A DNA stretch of 64,000 bases from Neoroseomonas oryzicola (GTDB taxonomy: Bacteria > Pseudomonadota > Alphaproteobacteria > Acetobacterales > Acetobacteraceae): assembly GCF_012163135.1 (NCBI RefSeq), contig NZ_JAAVUP010000002.1:186001-250000 (forward strand), given 5' to 3'. Made by a program: the position numbers and the translations under genes. Every line of letters starts with the position of its first letter. Positions within the stretch are counted from its first letter, which is position 1. The notes under the pieces were generated by a model. That model had not been told where the DNA came from. It worked only from the letters and a program-made list of their open reading frames with translations, and searched no databases. Below, one piece after another: positions 8,894-20,870 of this stretch.

Positions 8894-9722
8894 TGCGCGC
8901 GCTGAAGGCCTATTGCCGCAGCCCGGCGGCGCTGATTGGGACCGCGATCCTGATGGCCGTCGTCGTCATGGGGGTGGGCGCGACTTTCTTCTATCCGAAC
9001 GATCCGCTTGGCCTGGCCGGACGGCCTCTGCAATGGCCAGGCGCCAACCCGCGTTTTCCGCTCGGCACCGACCCGTCCGGGCGCGACATCGCGGCGCAGT
9101 TGTTCCATGGCGCGCGCGTATCGCTGCTGATCGGCTTCGTCGCGACCTCCATCGCGGTGATGATCGGCATCGCCATCGGTGCGCTGTCCGGCTTCTACGG
9201 CGGCGTGACGGACACGGCGCTGATGCGCGTGACCGAGGCCTTCCAGACCCTGCCCAACTTCCTACTGTTGCTGGTCCTCGTCGCGGTGTTCGGCTCGACC
9301 ATCGAGACGGTGACGATCGCCATCGGCCTCGTCTCCTGGCCACCGGTCGCGCGGCTGACGCGGGCGGAGTTCCTCACCCTGCGCACCCGCGACTTCGTGC
9401 AGGCCTGCCGCGTGCAGGGCCTGTCCGACCTGCACCTGATCGTACGGGAGGTGCTGCCCAACGCGCTGCCGCCGGTGATCGTCTATGCCTCGGTCGTCAT
9501 GGCGGTGGCGATCCTGCTCGAGAGCGCGCTGGCCTTCCTGCAACTGTCGGATCCCAACGTGCCGTCTTGGGGGAACCTCATCGGCCTCGGACGCAACGTG
9601 CTGCGGACGGAGTGGTACGTCTCGGCTATTCCGGGTGTCGCGATCCTGCTGACCATCCTCGGCGTGTCGCTGGTGGGGCAGGGGCTCAACGACGCGCTGA
9701 ACCCGCGCCTGGCGGCCAGCCG

Positions 9723-9726
<4 letters not shown>
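8893..9726 (+). CDS. ABC transporter permease (DppC/OppC-like)
   Basis: 277 residues. It has the OppC N-terminal pattern: one membrane helix, a periplasmic loop with LGTDPSGRDIAAQLFHGARV (about 57-76), then the BPD permease domain with an EAA-type loop near RDFVQACRVQGLSDLHLIVR. With the preceding permease it forms the heterodimeric inner-membrane channel of a dipeptide-type importer. The start overlaps the previous stop and its own stop overlaps the next ATG (ATGA), so all transport genes here are translationally coupled. Confidence 0.9.
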
Positions 9727-11299
<1,573 letters not shown>

Positions 11300-11309
<10 letters not shown>

Positions 11310-11322
11310 CGCTCAGGTCGCG
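11300..11322. terminator. Palindrome spanning both convergent stop codons
   Basis: CGCGACCTGA at 11300-11309 and TCAGGTCGCG at 11313-11322 form a perfect 10-bp inverted repeat with a three-base loop. The two TGA stops of the convergent genes sit inside the arms, because both proteins end in Ala-Thr-stop written with the same codons. There is no T-tract. A bidirectional terminator is a reasonable inference. Confidence 0.5.
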
Positions 11323-12077
11323 TAGTCGGGTTCCTCGCGGTCCAGCACCCGGCGCCAGGCATCGAGGTGCAGCCGCGCGTCGAGCTTCTCGCCCCAGGCG
11401 CCGGTGTGATGGCGGCGCAGGTTGTCCGGCAACTTGTGCAGCGGCAGGCCCGTCTGCATCGCGGTCATCTGGTACATGGTCGTGCGCTCGGCCATGTAGG
11501 TCTCGTCGAAGGCGTCGTGGACGGTCGGGCCGACCACCGTCACGCCATGGCCGCGCATGACCATGATGGTCTTGTCGCCCATCAGCCGCGCGATGCGGTC
11601 GCCTTCCTCGTTGCTGTGGACGGGCTGGTCGCCCTCGCCGTCATAGACCGTGCGGTCGTTCAGCAGCAGGCTGTTGTGGTGCGAGAGGGAGAATTCCGCG
11701 CCCTCGATCATCGACAGCGCCGTCAGCCAGCGCGGATGGACGTGCACCACGCAGGTCGCCTTCGGGTTCGCGAGGTGGATGCGGCAATGGATGTGGAAGG
11801 CGACCTTGCGGAGCTCGCCCTTGCCGCGCAGCACCTGGCCGTCGAGGTTGCAGACGATCAGGTCGCTCGCCCGCAACTCCTGGAACAGGTAGCCGCGGGG
11901 GTTGATGAGGAAGGTCGGCTCCGCCTCGTCCGGCAGCATCAGCGAATTGTGGTTGCCGATGTGCTCGTTCCAGCCAAGCCGCGCGCCGATGCGGAACACC
12001 GCGGCCATGTCGCAGCGGAGCGCCCATTCGCGTTCCTCCGCCTTGCTGCTGGTGAGGGTGCGGACGACATTCGCCAT
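11313..12077 (-). CDS. Class II aldolase/adducin family protein
   Basis: 254 residues of the AraD/FucA aldolase fold. The zinc-binding HxH is visible in CVVHVHPRWLTALS (about residues 105-118) and the later His in MRGHGVTVVG (about 175). HNSLLLNDRTVYDGEG follows the HxH region. Family members cleave sugar phosphates or act as decarboxylases; many catabolic members act on unphosphorylated hydroxy-acids, so the reaction is undefined. The start is ATG 12077 with a GGAGG six to eight bases upstream, which rules out longer forms. It is divergent from the dimethylformamidase-like gene at 12202, and the shared 124-base region probably holds both promoters. Confidence 0.85.
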   Translation of the reverse strand: MANVVRTLTSSKAEEREWALRCDMAAVFRIGARLGWNEHIGNHNSLMLPDEAEPTFLINPRGYLFQELRASDLIVCNLDGQVLRGKGELRKVAFHIHCRIHLANPKATCVVHVHPRWLTALSMIEGAEFSLSHHNSLLLNDRTVYDGEGDQPVHSNEEGDRIARLMGDKTIMVMRGHGVTVVGPTVHDAFDETYMAERTTMYQMTAMQTGLPLHKLPDNLRRHHTGAWGEKLDARLHLDAWRRVLDREEPDYAT

Positions 12078-12201
12078 CGGGGCCTCCTGCGCTGCCGGGG
12101 CAAGGCTGGCACGATCCGCGGGGCGGCGCCAATGGGGGGTGGCGTTGACGCGCGCGCCGCATCGCCGGACGCTGCCGCACCCGCCGCCGAGGAGTGCCGC
12201 C

Positions 12202-14397
12202 ATGTCCCCGCCGCTGCCGATCGCCGAACTGCCGATCACGGGCTACCTCGACCGCTTCTCGCATCGGCCCGGCGAACGCTTCACGGCCCATGTGAGCGTG
12301 CGGGACGGCGGGACGGCGCGGGCGCGTCTGGTGCGGGTGATCTCCGGCGATCCGAACCCGGCCGGTCCGGGGCTGCGCTTCGAGGACCTGTCGCAGCGCT
12401 TCGACGTAACCTTCGCGGGACGTCGGCAGCCGATCCGGCTTGGATCCCACGCGGTGGTGCCGCGCGCACCGCGCCGCGCGGCCGGGCCGCTCACCTGGAC
12501 GGCGCTGGTCTGGATGGCCGCCCTGCCGCCGGGAGAGGCGACGATCCTCTGCGAAGTGGCCGAGGGCGTTGCGTCCACCCTGGCGATCGGGCGCGACGGC
12601 GTGACGGGCATCGTGAGCGCGGATGCGCAGGCCGTCGTCGTCGCGACCGGACGCGCGCCCGCCCTGCGCCGCTGGTATCGCGTCTGGCTGAGCGCCGATC
12701 CCGGCACCGGCCGCGTCGCGGTCGGCGTGGCGCCGTTGGACGGCGGCGCGGCGACGGTGGCGACCGCGGTGGTGCCCGGCCTGCGGATACCGCCGGGCGG
12801 CGGGCGCATCACCATCGCGGCGAATGGGGCCCCGCAGCCGTCCAACCACTTCACTGGCAAGATCGAGGATCCCGCCCTGCTCGAGGGCTATCGCGACGCC
12901 TGGCCGCATCCGGACGCGACGCTCGCCGCGCTGGCGCCGATCGCGGGCTGGGACTTCGCGCGCGACATCCCGACGCAGCGCATCCTCGATATCGGCGATC
13001 AGGCCTGCGACGGCCACCTCGTGAACATCCCGACCCGCGCGGTGGTCGGCGCGCGCTGGTCAGGGCGCGAGATGTGCTGGCGCCACGCGCCGGCGGACTA
13101 CGCCGCGATCCATTTCCACGCCGACGACCTTGGCGATTGCGGCTGGCAGGCGGACTTCGCCTTCGAGGTGCCGGCCGGCCTCCGCAGCGGCGCCTATGCC
13201 TTGCACCTGACCTGCGAGGGCGGAGAGGACTGGCTGCCGCTCTACATCCTGCCGCCGCGCGGGGAGGCGCAGGCGAGGGTCGCCTTCCTGGCCTCGACCT
13301 TCACCTACCAGGCCTATGCCAACCATGCGCGCGGCAATGCCGATGCGGCGTACAAGGCGCGCGTCGCGGCCTGGGGCGCTTATCCGCACAATCCCGACGA
13401 CTTTCCGATCTACGGACGGTCCACCTACAACAAGCATCCGGACGGCAGCGGCATCGCCTTCTCGTCGCGGCTGCGGCCGATCCTGACCATGCGGCCGGGC
13501 TTCCTGACCTTCAACGATGCGCGCGGGTCGGGGCTGCGGCATTACCCGGCCGACACGCACCTGCTTGCCTGGCTCGAGGCGAGGGGGATCGCCTTCGACG
13601 TCATCACCGACGAGGACCTGCACGAGGAAGGCGTCGGCCTGCTGAAGCCCTACAGCGTGGTGATGACGGGCTCTCACCCGGAATACCACACGCTGCAGAC
13701 CCTCGATGCGCTGGCCGCCTACACGCGGGACGGCGGGCGCCTGATGTACCTTGGCGGCAACGGTTTCTACTGGCGCATCGCGGTGACGCAGACGCTGCCG
13801 GGCGTGATGGAACTGCGCCGGGCCGAGGGCGGCATCCGTGCCTGGGCGGCCGAGCCTGGCGAATACTGGCACCAGACCGATGGCGCCTATGGCGGGCTGT
13901 GGCGGCGCAACCGGCGGCCGCCGCAGATGCTCGCCGGCGTCGGCTTCTCGGGGCAGGGGCTGTTCGAGGGCACGCATTACCGCCTGCTGCCGCTCGCGCG
14001 CGATCCGCGCCACGCCTGGATCTTCGACGGCGTGGAGGGCGAAACCTTCGGCGATTACGGCCTGTCGGGCGGCGGCGCCGCCGGCTTCGAACTGGACCGG
14101 GCCGACTTCGCGCTGGGCACGCCGGAGGGCACGGCGATCCTCGCGCGGTCCGAGGATCCACCGGCCTCCTTCGTCACGGTGCCTGAGGAGCTGCTGTCGC
14201 ACATCGCGACCGTCACCGGCGAGAAGCCCGATGCGCTGAAGCGCGCCGAGATCGTCTACTTCGAAACACCCGGCGGTGGCGCCGTCTTCGCCACCGGATC
14301 GATCACCTGGTGCGGCAGCCTCTGGCAGGATGGCGCCTTCCAGGGCCCGGTCAGCCGCATCATGGAGAACGTGCTGCGCCGTTTCGCAGCGCAATGA
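12202..14397 (+). CDS. N,N-dimethylformamidase-like large subunit
   Basis: 731 residues resembling the large subunit of N,N-dimethylformamidase, an iron amidohydrolase that releases dimethylamine and formate from DMF. The N-terminal half (to about 240) looks like a jelly-roll/lectin-like domain (NHFTGKIEDPALLEGY near its end). The C-terminal half holds the catalytic region: FTYQAYANHARG (Tyr369), IYGRSTYNKHPDGSG (Tyr409) and TGSHPEYHTLQTL (Glu494). The spacing of these residues is close to the two-Tyr-one-Glu iron site I recall for the Paracoccus enzyme, so they are candidate ligands. GAGGAG precedes ATG 12202. No gene for the roughly 15-kDa small subunit is visible nearby, so either the substrate differs or the protein acts alone. 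Confidence 0.75.
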   Translation: MSPPLPIAELPITGYLDRFSHRPGERFTAHVSVRDGGTARARLVRVISGDPNPAGPGLRFEDLSQRFDVTFAGRRQPIRLGSHAVVPRAPRRAAGPLTWTALVWMAALPPGEATILCEVAEGVASTLAIGRDGVTGIVSADAQAVVVATGRAPALRRWYRVWLSADPGTGRVAVGVAPLDGGAATVATAVVPGLRIPPGGGRITIAANGAPQPSNHFTGKIEDPALLEGYRDAWPHPDATLAALAPIAGWDFARDIPTQRILDIGDQACDGHLVNIPTRAVVGARWSGREMCWRHAPADYAAIHFHADDLGDCGWQADFAFEVPAGLRSGAYALHLTCEGGEDWLPLYILPPRGEAQARVAFLASTFTYQAYANHARGNADAAYKARVAAWGAYPHNPDDFPIYGRSTYNKHPDGSGIAFSSRLRPILTMRPGFLTFNDARGSGLRHYPADTHLLAWLEARGIAFDVITDEDLHEEGVGLLKPYSVVMTGSHPEYHTLQTLDALAAYTRDGGRLMYLGGNGFYWRIAVTQTLPGVMELRRAEGGIRAWAAEPGEYWHQTDGAYGGLWRRNRRPPQMLAGVGFSGQGLFEGTHYRLLPLARDPRHAWIFDGVEGETFGDYGLSGGGAAGFELDRADFALGTPEGTAILARSEDPPASFVTVPEELLSHIATVTGEKPDALKRAEIVYFETPGGGAVFATGSITWCGSLWQDGAFQGPVSRIMENVLRRFAAQ

Positions 14398-14410
14398 CGA
14401 TCATCCCCGG

Positions 14411-14439
14411 TTGACAGGCCGCGGATCGCGTCGGACGCT
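14411..14439 (+). promoter_or_regulatory. Candidate sigma-70-type promoter
   Basis: A perfect TTGACA -35 hexamer is at 14411-14416. Seventeen bases downstream is GACGCT (14434-14439), a poor -10. It lies in the 87-base gap before the binding-protein gene that opens the second transport operon, the right place for its promoter. Confidence 0.3.
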
Positions 14440-14484
14440 TCGCGCAATTCGGGTGGATCACGCATTTTCCGGGGGATGGTGCTC

Positions 14485-16056
14485 ATGAAGCGCTCTCGTC
14501 TTGCGTCCTCGATCCTCGCGGTGGGCCTTGGCCTGCCGGCGGCGGCCCTCGCGGCACCATTCCAATGCCCGTCGCGCGGAGGCGACATCGTCTTCGGGCA
14601 GGAAGCCAACGTGAACTCGCTGGACCAGATGACGTCCAGCACCATCTCGACCCGCAACATCGCGATGAACATCTACGAATCGCTGATGACGCGCGACGAG
14701 AACAACCGCCCGATCCTCGAGCTCGCTGAGAGCATGGAGGAAGCGCCGGACGGGATGACCTACACCTTCCGGCTGCGCCGCGGCATCACCTTCCACAACG
14801 GCAAGCCGATGACCTCGGCCGATGTCGCGGCCTCCTTCAACCGCTACAACCGCATCGGGCTGCAGCGCAGCACGCTCGACAACGTGGCGGGCTGGGACAC
14901 ACCGGACCCGCACACCTTCGTCATCCGCATGAAGCAGGTGCAGCCGACCTTCATCGAGGCGTTGTCTTCCTTCTCGGTGCCGATCGTCATCATTCCCTCC
15001 GAGCACGAGAACGACGAACGGCAGCAGCTGCGCACGGTCGGCACCGGGCCGTTCCGGCTTCTGGAATTCACACCGGGCAGCCATGCGCGGCTCGGCCGCT
15101 TCGACGGCTACCAGCCGAACACGGCCTTCGAGCAGCGGACCGGATTCGGCGGCTATCGCGTCGCCTGCGTCGACACCGTCACCTTCCGCATCGTGACCGA
15201 GGCTTCCGCCCGCGTCGCCGGCCTCGAGACCGGCGCGCTGCATGCGGTGGAGGACGTGCCGACCCGTTCGGTCGAGGCGCTGCGCCGCAACAGCGCCATC
15301 ACCATCCTGCCGCTCGAGAACTGGTGGATCCAGATCGCGCTGCCCAACACATCGACGCCGCCGACCAACAACCTGGCTTTCCGCCGCGCGGTGCAGGCCG
15401 CGCTCGGCATGGAAGACATCATGGATGCGGCGACGGACGGCAACTATCGCCTGAACGTCGGCTTCCAGTTCCCCGGCCGTCCCGCCTACACGGACGCCGG
15501 CAAGGAGACGTACAACATCAACGACCAGGCGCGCGCCCGCGCGCTGCTGCGTGAATCCGGCTATCGCAACGAGCCGATCACCATCCTGACCAACCGCGAC
15601 TATCCGCCGATGTACAATGCGGCGCTGGTCATGCAGCAGCAGATGCGCGCGATCGGCATCAATGCGAACCTGCGCGTGGTGGACTGGCCGACCTCGGTGC
15701 AGATGTCGCAGCGGCTGAACAGCGACGAATGGCATTTCTACCATTCGGGCTGGGGCACGCAGCCGGCGCTCGGCGCGCTCGCGACTATGCAGTTCCTGGT
15801 CAGCCCCAATGCCGCCTATCGCCCGCGGGACGACCGCGACGATCCGGAGGTGATGGCGGCGTGGAACGCGATGAACAACGAGCGTTCCGCCGAAGCCCGC
15901 CAGGCCGCCTTCGCCACCATGCAGCGCCTGGTGCTGGAACGGGTCTACGCCATCCCCTTCGGATCGCTGACCAAGGTGCAGGCGGTGCGGTCCAACGTGC
16001 AGGGCTTCGTGCCCTTCCGCATCCCGCGCTTCTCCAACGTGTGGGTCCAGCGATAA
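14485..16056 (+). CDS. ABC transporter substrate-binding protein (SBP family 5, peptide-type)
   Basis: About 523 residues. A Sec signal peptide (KRSRLASSILAVGLGLPAAA) is followed by a mature part with LRRGITFHNGKPMTSADVAA and TVGTGPFRLLEF, the typical DppA-class landmarks. A GGGGG at 14471-14475 is spaced nine bases from ATG 14485 but directly abuts ATG 14476, so 14485 is preferred. It is the first gene of an operon encoding two permeases, two ATPases and a zinc deacylase. This suggests an N-acylated amino acid or peptide as ligand, by inference from context. Confidence 0.9.
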   Translation: MKRSRLASSILAVGLGLPAAALAAPFQCPSRGGDIVFGQEANVNSLDQMTSSTISTRNIAMNIYESLMTRDENNRPILELAESMEEAPDGMTYTFRLRRGITFHNGKPMTSADVAASFNRYNRIGLQRSTLDNVAGWDTPDPHTFVIRMKQVQPTFIEALSSFSVPIVIIPSEHENDERQQLRTVGTGPFRLLEFTPGSHARLGRFDGYQPNTAFEQRTGFGGYRVACVDTVTFRIVTEASARVAGLETGALHAVEDVPTRSVEALRRNSAITILPLENWWIQIALPNTSTPPTNNLAFRRAVQAALGMEDIMDAATDGNYRLNVGFQFPGRPAYTDAGKETYNINDQARARALLRESGYRNEPITILTNRDYPPMYNAALVMQQQMRAIGINANLRVVDWPTSVQMSQRLNSDEWHFYHSGWGTQPALGALATMQFLVSPNAAYRPRDDRDDPEVMAAWNAMNNERSAEARQAAFATMQRLVLERVYAIPFGSLTKVQAVRSNVQGFVPFRIPRFSNVWVQR

Positions 16057-16060
16057 CGCC

Positions 16061-17005
16061 ATGGCCGGGGTCGCCTTCCGCCGCCTGCTGAGCGCGATCC
16101 CGGTTCTCCTCATCGTCAGCCTGATCTCCTTCGGGCTGATGCGGCTGATCCCCGGCGACCCGGCCGCTGCCATCGCCGGGGTTTCCGCCACGCCGGCGCA
16201 GATCGAGCAGCTGCGCCGCGACCTCGGCCTCGACCAGCCGATCTACATGCAACTACTGGATTATTATCAGGGGCTGGCGCGGGGCGACCTCGGCAAGTCG
16301 CTGCTGCTCGGCAAGGGCGTCTTCGCCGCGACGATGGAACGGCTGCCGGTGACGATCGGGCTGTCGCTCTATGCCCTGGTCTTCACCCTGCTGATCGGAA
16401 TCGCCAGCGGCATCGTCGCGGCGCTGCGGCAGAATTCCTGGGTGGACCAGGCGGCGATGATGTTCGCGATGATCGGCATCTCGGTGCCGAACTTCTTCCT
16501 CGGCCTGCTGATGATCATCCTGTTCGCGGTGCATCTCGGCTGGCTGCCCTCGGGCGGCTACGTTGCCTTCAGCCAGGATCCGGCAGGGTGGCTGGCGAGC
16601 ACGACCATGCCGGCCTTCTCGCTCGCGCTGCTGCAGGCGGGGCTGCTCGCGCGCATCACGCGGTCCTCGATGCTGGAGGTGCTGCGCCAGGACTACATCC
16701 GCACCGCGCGCGCCAAGGGGCTGCCGCAGCGCAAGGTGGTGCTGAAGCACGCGCTGTCGAACGCGCTGATCCCGATCGTGACGGTGGTCGGCATCATCGT
16801 CTCCCTGCTGCTCTCGGGCGCAGTGGTGACGGAGGCGCTGTTCTCCCTGCCCGGGATGGGCCAGCTGCTGACACAGGCGGTGCTCAGCCGCGACTATCCG
16901 ATGGTGCAGGGCGGGCTGCTGCTGGTCACGACCTTCCTCGTGCTGGTGAACATCACCGTGGACACGCTCTACGCCGTGCTCGACCCACGGGTACGCTATG
17001 AGTGA
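16061..17005 (+). CDS. ABC transporter permease (DppB/OppB-like)
   Basis: 314 residues, six membrane segments. The OppB periplasmic motif LIPGDPAAAIAGVSATPAQI follows the first helix, and the EAA loop appears around DYIRTARAKGLPQRKVVLKH (about 212-232). It forms the inner-membrane channel with the next gene product. The ATG lies four bases after the binding-protein stop, and its own stop overlaps the downstream ATG by eight bases, indicating a polycistronic unit. Confidence 0.92.
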   Translation: MAGVAFRRLLSAIPVLLIVSLISFGLMRLIPGDPAAAIAGVSATPAQIEQLRRDLGLDQPIYMQLLDYYQGLARGDLGKSLLLGKGVFAATMERLPVTIGLSLYALVFTLLIGIASGIVAALRQNSWVDQAAMMFAMIGISVPNFFLGLLMIILFAVHLGWLPSGGYVAFSQDPAGWLASTTMPAFSLALLQAGLLARITRSSMLEVLRQDYIRTARAKGLPQRKVVLKHALSNALIPIVTVVGIIVSLLLSGAVVTEALFSLPGMGQLLTQAVLSRDYPMVQGGLLLVTTFLVLVNITVDTLYAVLDPRVRYE

Positions 17006-17882
17006 CGTCGCGGACGCCGAAGGCATCGCGCTCAAGCGCGAGCACCCCGCGCGGGCGACGCTGCGGCGGCTGTTCCGGCATCGCCTGTTCGTCACCGGGT
17101 TGCTTCTGTTCGGCGTGATCGCCGTCATCGCCATCACGGCGCCCTGGATCACCACGGCCGATCCGCAGCGCCTGTCGATGCGCAACAAGTTCCTCCCGCC
17201 CGGCGAGGCCTGGGTGTTCGGGACCGACAATTTCGGACGTTCGCTGTGGTCGCGGGTGGTCTGGGGCGCACAGCTGTCGATGATCATCGGCGCGTCCGTG
17301 GTCGGGCTAAACGCGGTGTTCGGTACGCTGATCGGGGCGCTGGCCGGGTATTTCCGGCGGCTCGACAACGCGCTCATGCGGGTCAACGACGCGCTGATGG
17401 CGTTTCCGGCCATCCTGCTCGCGATCGCGGTGACGTCCGTGCTCGGGCCCTCGACGCTGAACGTCATCCTGGCGCTGTCGATCGTCTACATCCCGCGCAC
17501 CGCGCGCATCGTCCGCTCCTCGGTCATCGTGCTGCGGGAGATGGAATACGTGCAGGCCGCGGTCGCCGCCGGCGCGGGGCATTGGCGCATCCTGCGCCAT
17601 CACATCCTGCCGAACGCCATGGCGCCGATGATCGTGCAGCTCTCCTTCCTGTTCGCCTATGCGGTGCTGAGCGAGGCGACGCTGTCCTTCCTCGGCGTCG
17701 GTGCGGTGCCGCCGACGCCGACCTGGGGGAACATCATGGCCGAGGGCCGCGACTTCATGCGAGAGGCCCCCTGGATCATCACCATCCCCGGCGTCGCGCT
17801 GATGATCACGGTGATGGGGCTCAACTTGCTTGGCGACGGGCTGCGCGACGTGCTCGACCCGCGGCTCAGGATCCAGCAGTGA
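16998..17882 (+). CDS. ABC transporter permease (DppC/OppC-like)
   Basis: 294 residues. A cytoplasmic N-terminus and first helix lead into a loop with FGTDNFGRSLWSRVVWGAQL (about 74-93), diagnostic of OppC-type subunits, then the BPD domain with the EAA-like segment EMEYVQAAVAAGAGHWRILR. The gene overlaps both neighbours: it starts eight bases inside the previous permease and its TGA overlaps the GTG start of the following ATPase. Confidence 0.92.
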   Translation: MSDVADAEGIALKREHPARATLRRLFRHRLFVTGLLLFGVIAVIAITAPWITTADPQRLSMRNKFLPPGEAWVFGTDNFGRSLWSRVVWGAQLSMIIGASVVGLNAVFGTLIGALAGYFRRLDNALMRVNDALMAFPAILLAIAVTSVLGPSTLNVILALSIVYIPRTARIVRSSVIVLREMEYVQAAVAAGAGHWRILRHHILPNAMAPMIVQLSFLFAYAVLSEATLSFLGVGAVPPTPTWGNIMAEGRDFMREAPWIITIPGVALMITVMGLNLLGDGLRDVLDPRLRIQQ

Positions 17883-18852
17883 ATCTTCTCGAGGTCCGCG
17901 GCCTGACCACCGCCTTCATGACCGGACGTGGCGAGGTGAACGCCATCGAGGAGGTCTCCTTCTCGCTGAAGGAAGGGGAGATCCTCGGCATCGTCGGCGA
18001 GTCCGGCTCGGGCAAGTCGGTCACCGCGCTCACCGTCATGGGCCTGCTGCCGCAGCCCCCGGCGCGCGTCGCCGCCGGCGAAGTGGTGTTCAACGGCCAG
18101 AACCTCACGCGCATGTCGGATCGCGACATGCAGCGCATTCGCGGCCCCGGGATCTCGATGATCTTCCAGGAGCCAATGACCTCCCTGAACCCGGTCTTCT
18201 CGATCGGCGACCAGATCATGGAGACGATCGCCGCGCATGAGCGCCTGTCCCAGGCCGATCTGCGCAAGCGCGCGATCGACATGCTGGACAAGGTCGGCAT
18301 TCCCTCCGCCTCGAAGCGGTTGGACGATTATCCCCACCAGATGTCCGGCGGGCAGCGCCAGCGCGTGATGATCGCCATGGCGCTCGCCTGCAATCCGAAG
18401 CTGCTGATCGCGGACGAGCCAACCACAGCGCTGGATGTCACGATCCAGGCGCAGATCCTCGACCTGCTGATGGACCTGCGCGACGAGTTCGGCATGGCGA
18501 TCATGATCATCACCCACAACATGGGCGTGATCGCGGAGACCGCGGACCGGGTGCTGGTGATGTATGCCGGGCGGGTCATTGAGGAAGCACCGGTGGCGCA
18601 GGTCTTCGACCGCCCTCTGCACCCCTATACGCGTGGCCTGCTGGAATGCGTCCCCTCCTTGACCGAGGACAAGCCGCGCCTGGTCGCCATTCCCGGCACG
18701 CTGCCCGAACCCGCGCGCCGTCCGCCGGGTTGCCGCTTCGCCCCGCGCTGCAGCCACGCGCTGCCGGCCTGCTCCGAAGCAATCCCGGGTCTCGAGCTGC
18801 TGGAGCCCGCCCACGCCGTCGCCTGTTTCCGCGCGAAGGAGCTCGCGCCGGC

Positions 18853-18856
<4 letters not shown>
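17879..18856 (+). CDS. ABC transporter ATPase (DppD-like)
   Basis: 325 residues. Walker [17 protein letters not shown] (about 40), Q-loop [10 protein letters not shown], signature [15 protein letters not shown] and Walker [14 protein letters not shown] are intact. The C-terminal oligopeptide-transporter tail carries [16 protein letters not shown] plus a later Cys, the four-cysteine pattern associated in this family with a [4Fe-4S] cluster. The GTG at 17879 overlaps the upstream TGA and its stop overlaps the next ATG. Longer upstream frames are shadows of the permease. Confidence 0.93.
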
Positions 18857-19836
<980 letters not shown>

Positions 19837-19844
19837 GGAACGCC

Positions 19845-20867
19845 ATGTCCCAACAACGGAAGTCCCGCCTGGTCCCGGAAGTGGACTTTGCGAAGGATGG
19901 CAAGCAGACAGGCTTCATCCGCCTGTTCCATTCGACACATGAATCCGCCTACGGCTTCCTGCCCGTGCCGATCGTGGTGGTGAAGAACGGTGAGGGGCCG
20001 ACAGCGCTCTTCACCTCCGGCAACCATGGCGACGAGTACGAAGGCCAGGTCGCGCTGACCAACCTGATCAAGTGGCTCGAGCCCGGCATGATCAAGGGCC
20101 GCGTCATCATGATGCCGATGGCGAACTACCCGGCGGCGCTGATCGGCCGCCGCGTCTCGCCGATCGACGACCTCAACATGAACCGCATCTTCCCCGGCGA
20201 CCCCGATGGCACGGTGACGCGGCAGATCGCGCACTACATCGACAGCGAGCTCATCCCGCTCGCTGACCTGGTGATTGACCTGCATTCCGGCGGCTCGTCG
20301 CTGAACTACATCCCGACGGCGCTGGCCAAGCAGTCCGCCGATCCGGCGCTGTACCAGAAGCAGCTCGCCGCGCTGCGGGCCTTCGGCGCGCCCTACACCT
20401 ACATCCAGGGCGGCGCGCAGGGACAGGGCGGGGACCAGACGCTCGGGTCCGGCGCGGACCGGCGCGGCAAGATCGCGCTCGGCACGGAACTGGGCGGCGC
20501 GGGGGCGGTGAACGCGTCAGGCCTCGCGATCGCCGAGCGCGGGCTGCGGAACCTGCTCGTCCATCTCGGCATCCTCGGGCAGGCGCATTTCGTCGAACCC
20601 CCGGCACCGACGCGCTTCCTCGATGTGCGCGGACCCGAGATGTACGTCTATGCGCCCGAGAACGGCGTCTTCGAACCGCTGGTCGAACTGGGCGACACGG
20701 TCGCACCCGGCACCTCCGCCGCGCGCATCCACATGCCTGAGACACCGTGGCTGCCGCCGGTCGAGATCGCCTTCAAGGCCGCCGGCATCGTCATGTGCAA
20801 GCGCATCCCCGCGCGCACCAAGCGCGGGGACTGCCTGTTCCACTTGGCGAGCGACCTCGCCGTCTAG
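19845..20867 (+). CDS. Succinylglutamate desuccinylase/aspartoacylase-family zinc deacylase (DoeB-like)
   Basis: 340 residues of the M14-like AstE/aspartoacylase family. The zinc ligands are visible: His61 and Glu64 in GNHGDEYEG and His147 in DLHSGGSSLNYIP. NMNRIFPGDPDGT is the conserved Asn-Arg substrate-carboxylate region. It looks closest to the branch containing DoeB, which removes acetyl from N-alpha-acetyl-diaminobutyrate in ectoine degradation, but no other doe genes are present. Family members hydrolyse N-acyl amino acids in the cytoplasm. Its place as last gene of a peptide-type ABC operon suggests that it processes the imported ligand. Confidence 0.82.
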   Translation: MSQQRKSRLVPEVDFAKDGKQTGFIRLFHSTHESAYGFLPVPIVVVKNGEGPTALFTSGNHGDEYEGQVALTNLIKWLEPGMIKGRVIMMPMANYPAALIGRRVSPIDDLNMNRIFPGDPDGTVTRQIAHYIDSELIPLADLVIDLHSGGSSLNYIPTALAKQSADPALYQKQLAALRAFGAPYTYIQGGAQGQGGDQTLGSGADRRGKIALGTELGGAGAVNASGLAIAERGLRNLLVHLGILGQAHFVEPPAPTRFLDVRGPEMYVYAPENGVFEPLVELGDTVAPGTSAARIHMPETPWLPPVEIAFKAAGIVMCKRIPARTKRGDCLFHLASDLAV

Positions 20868-20870
20868 CCG

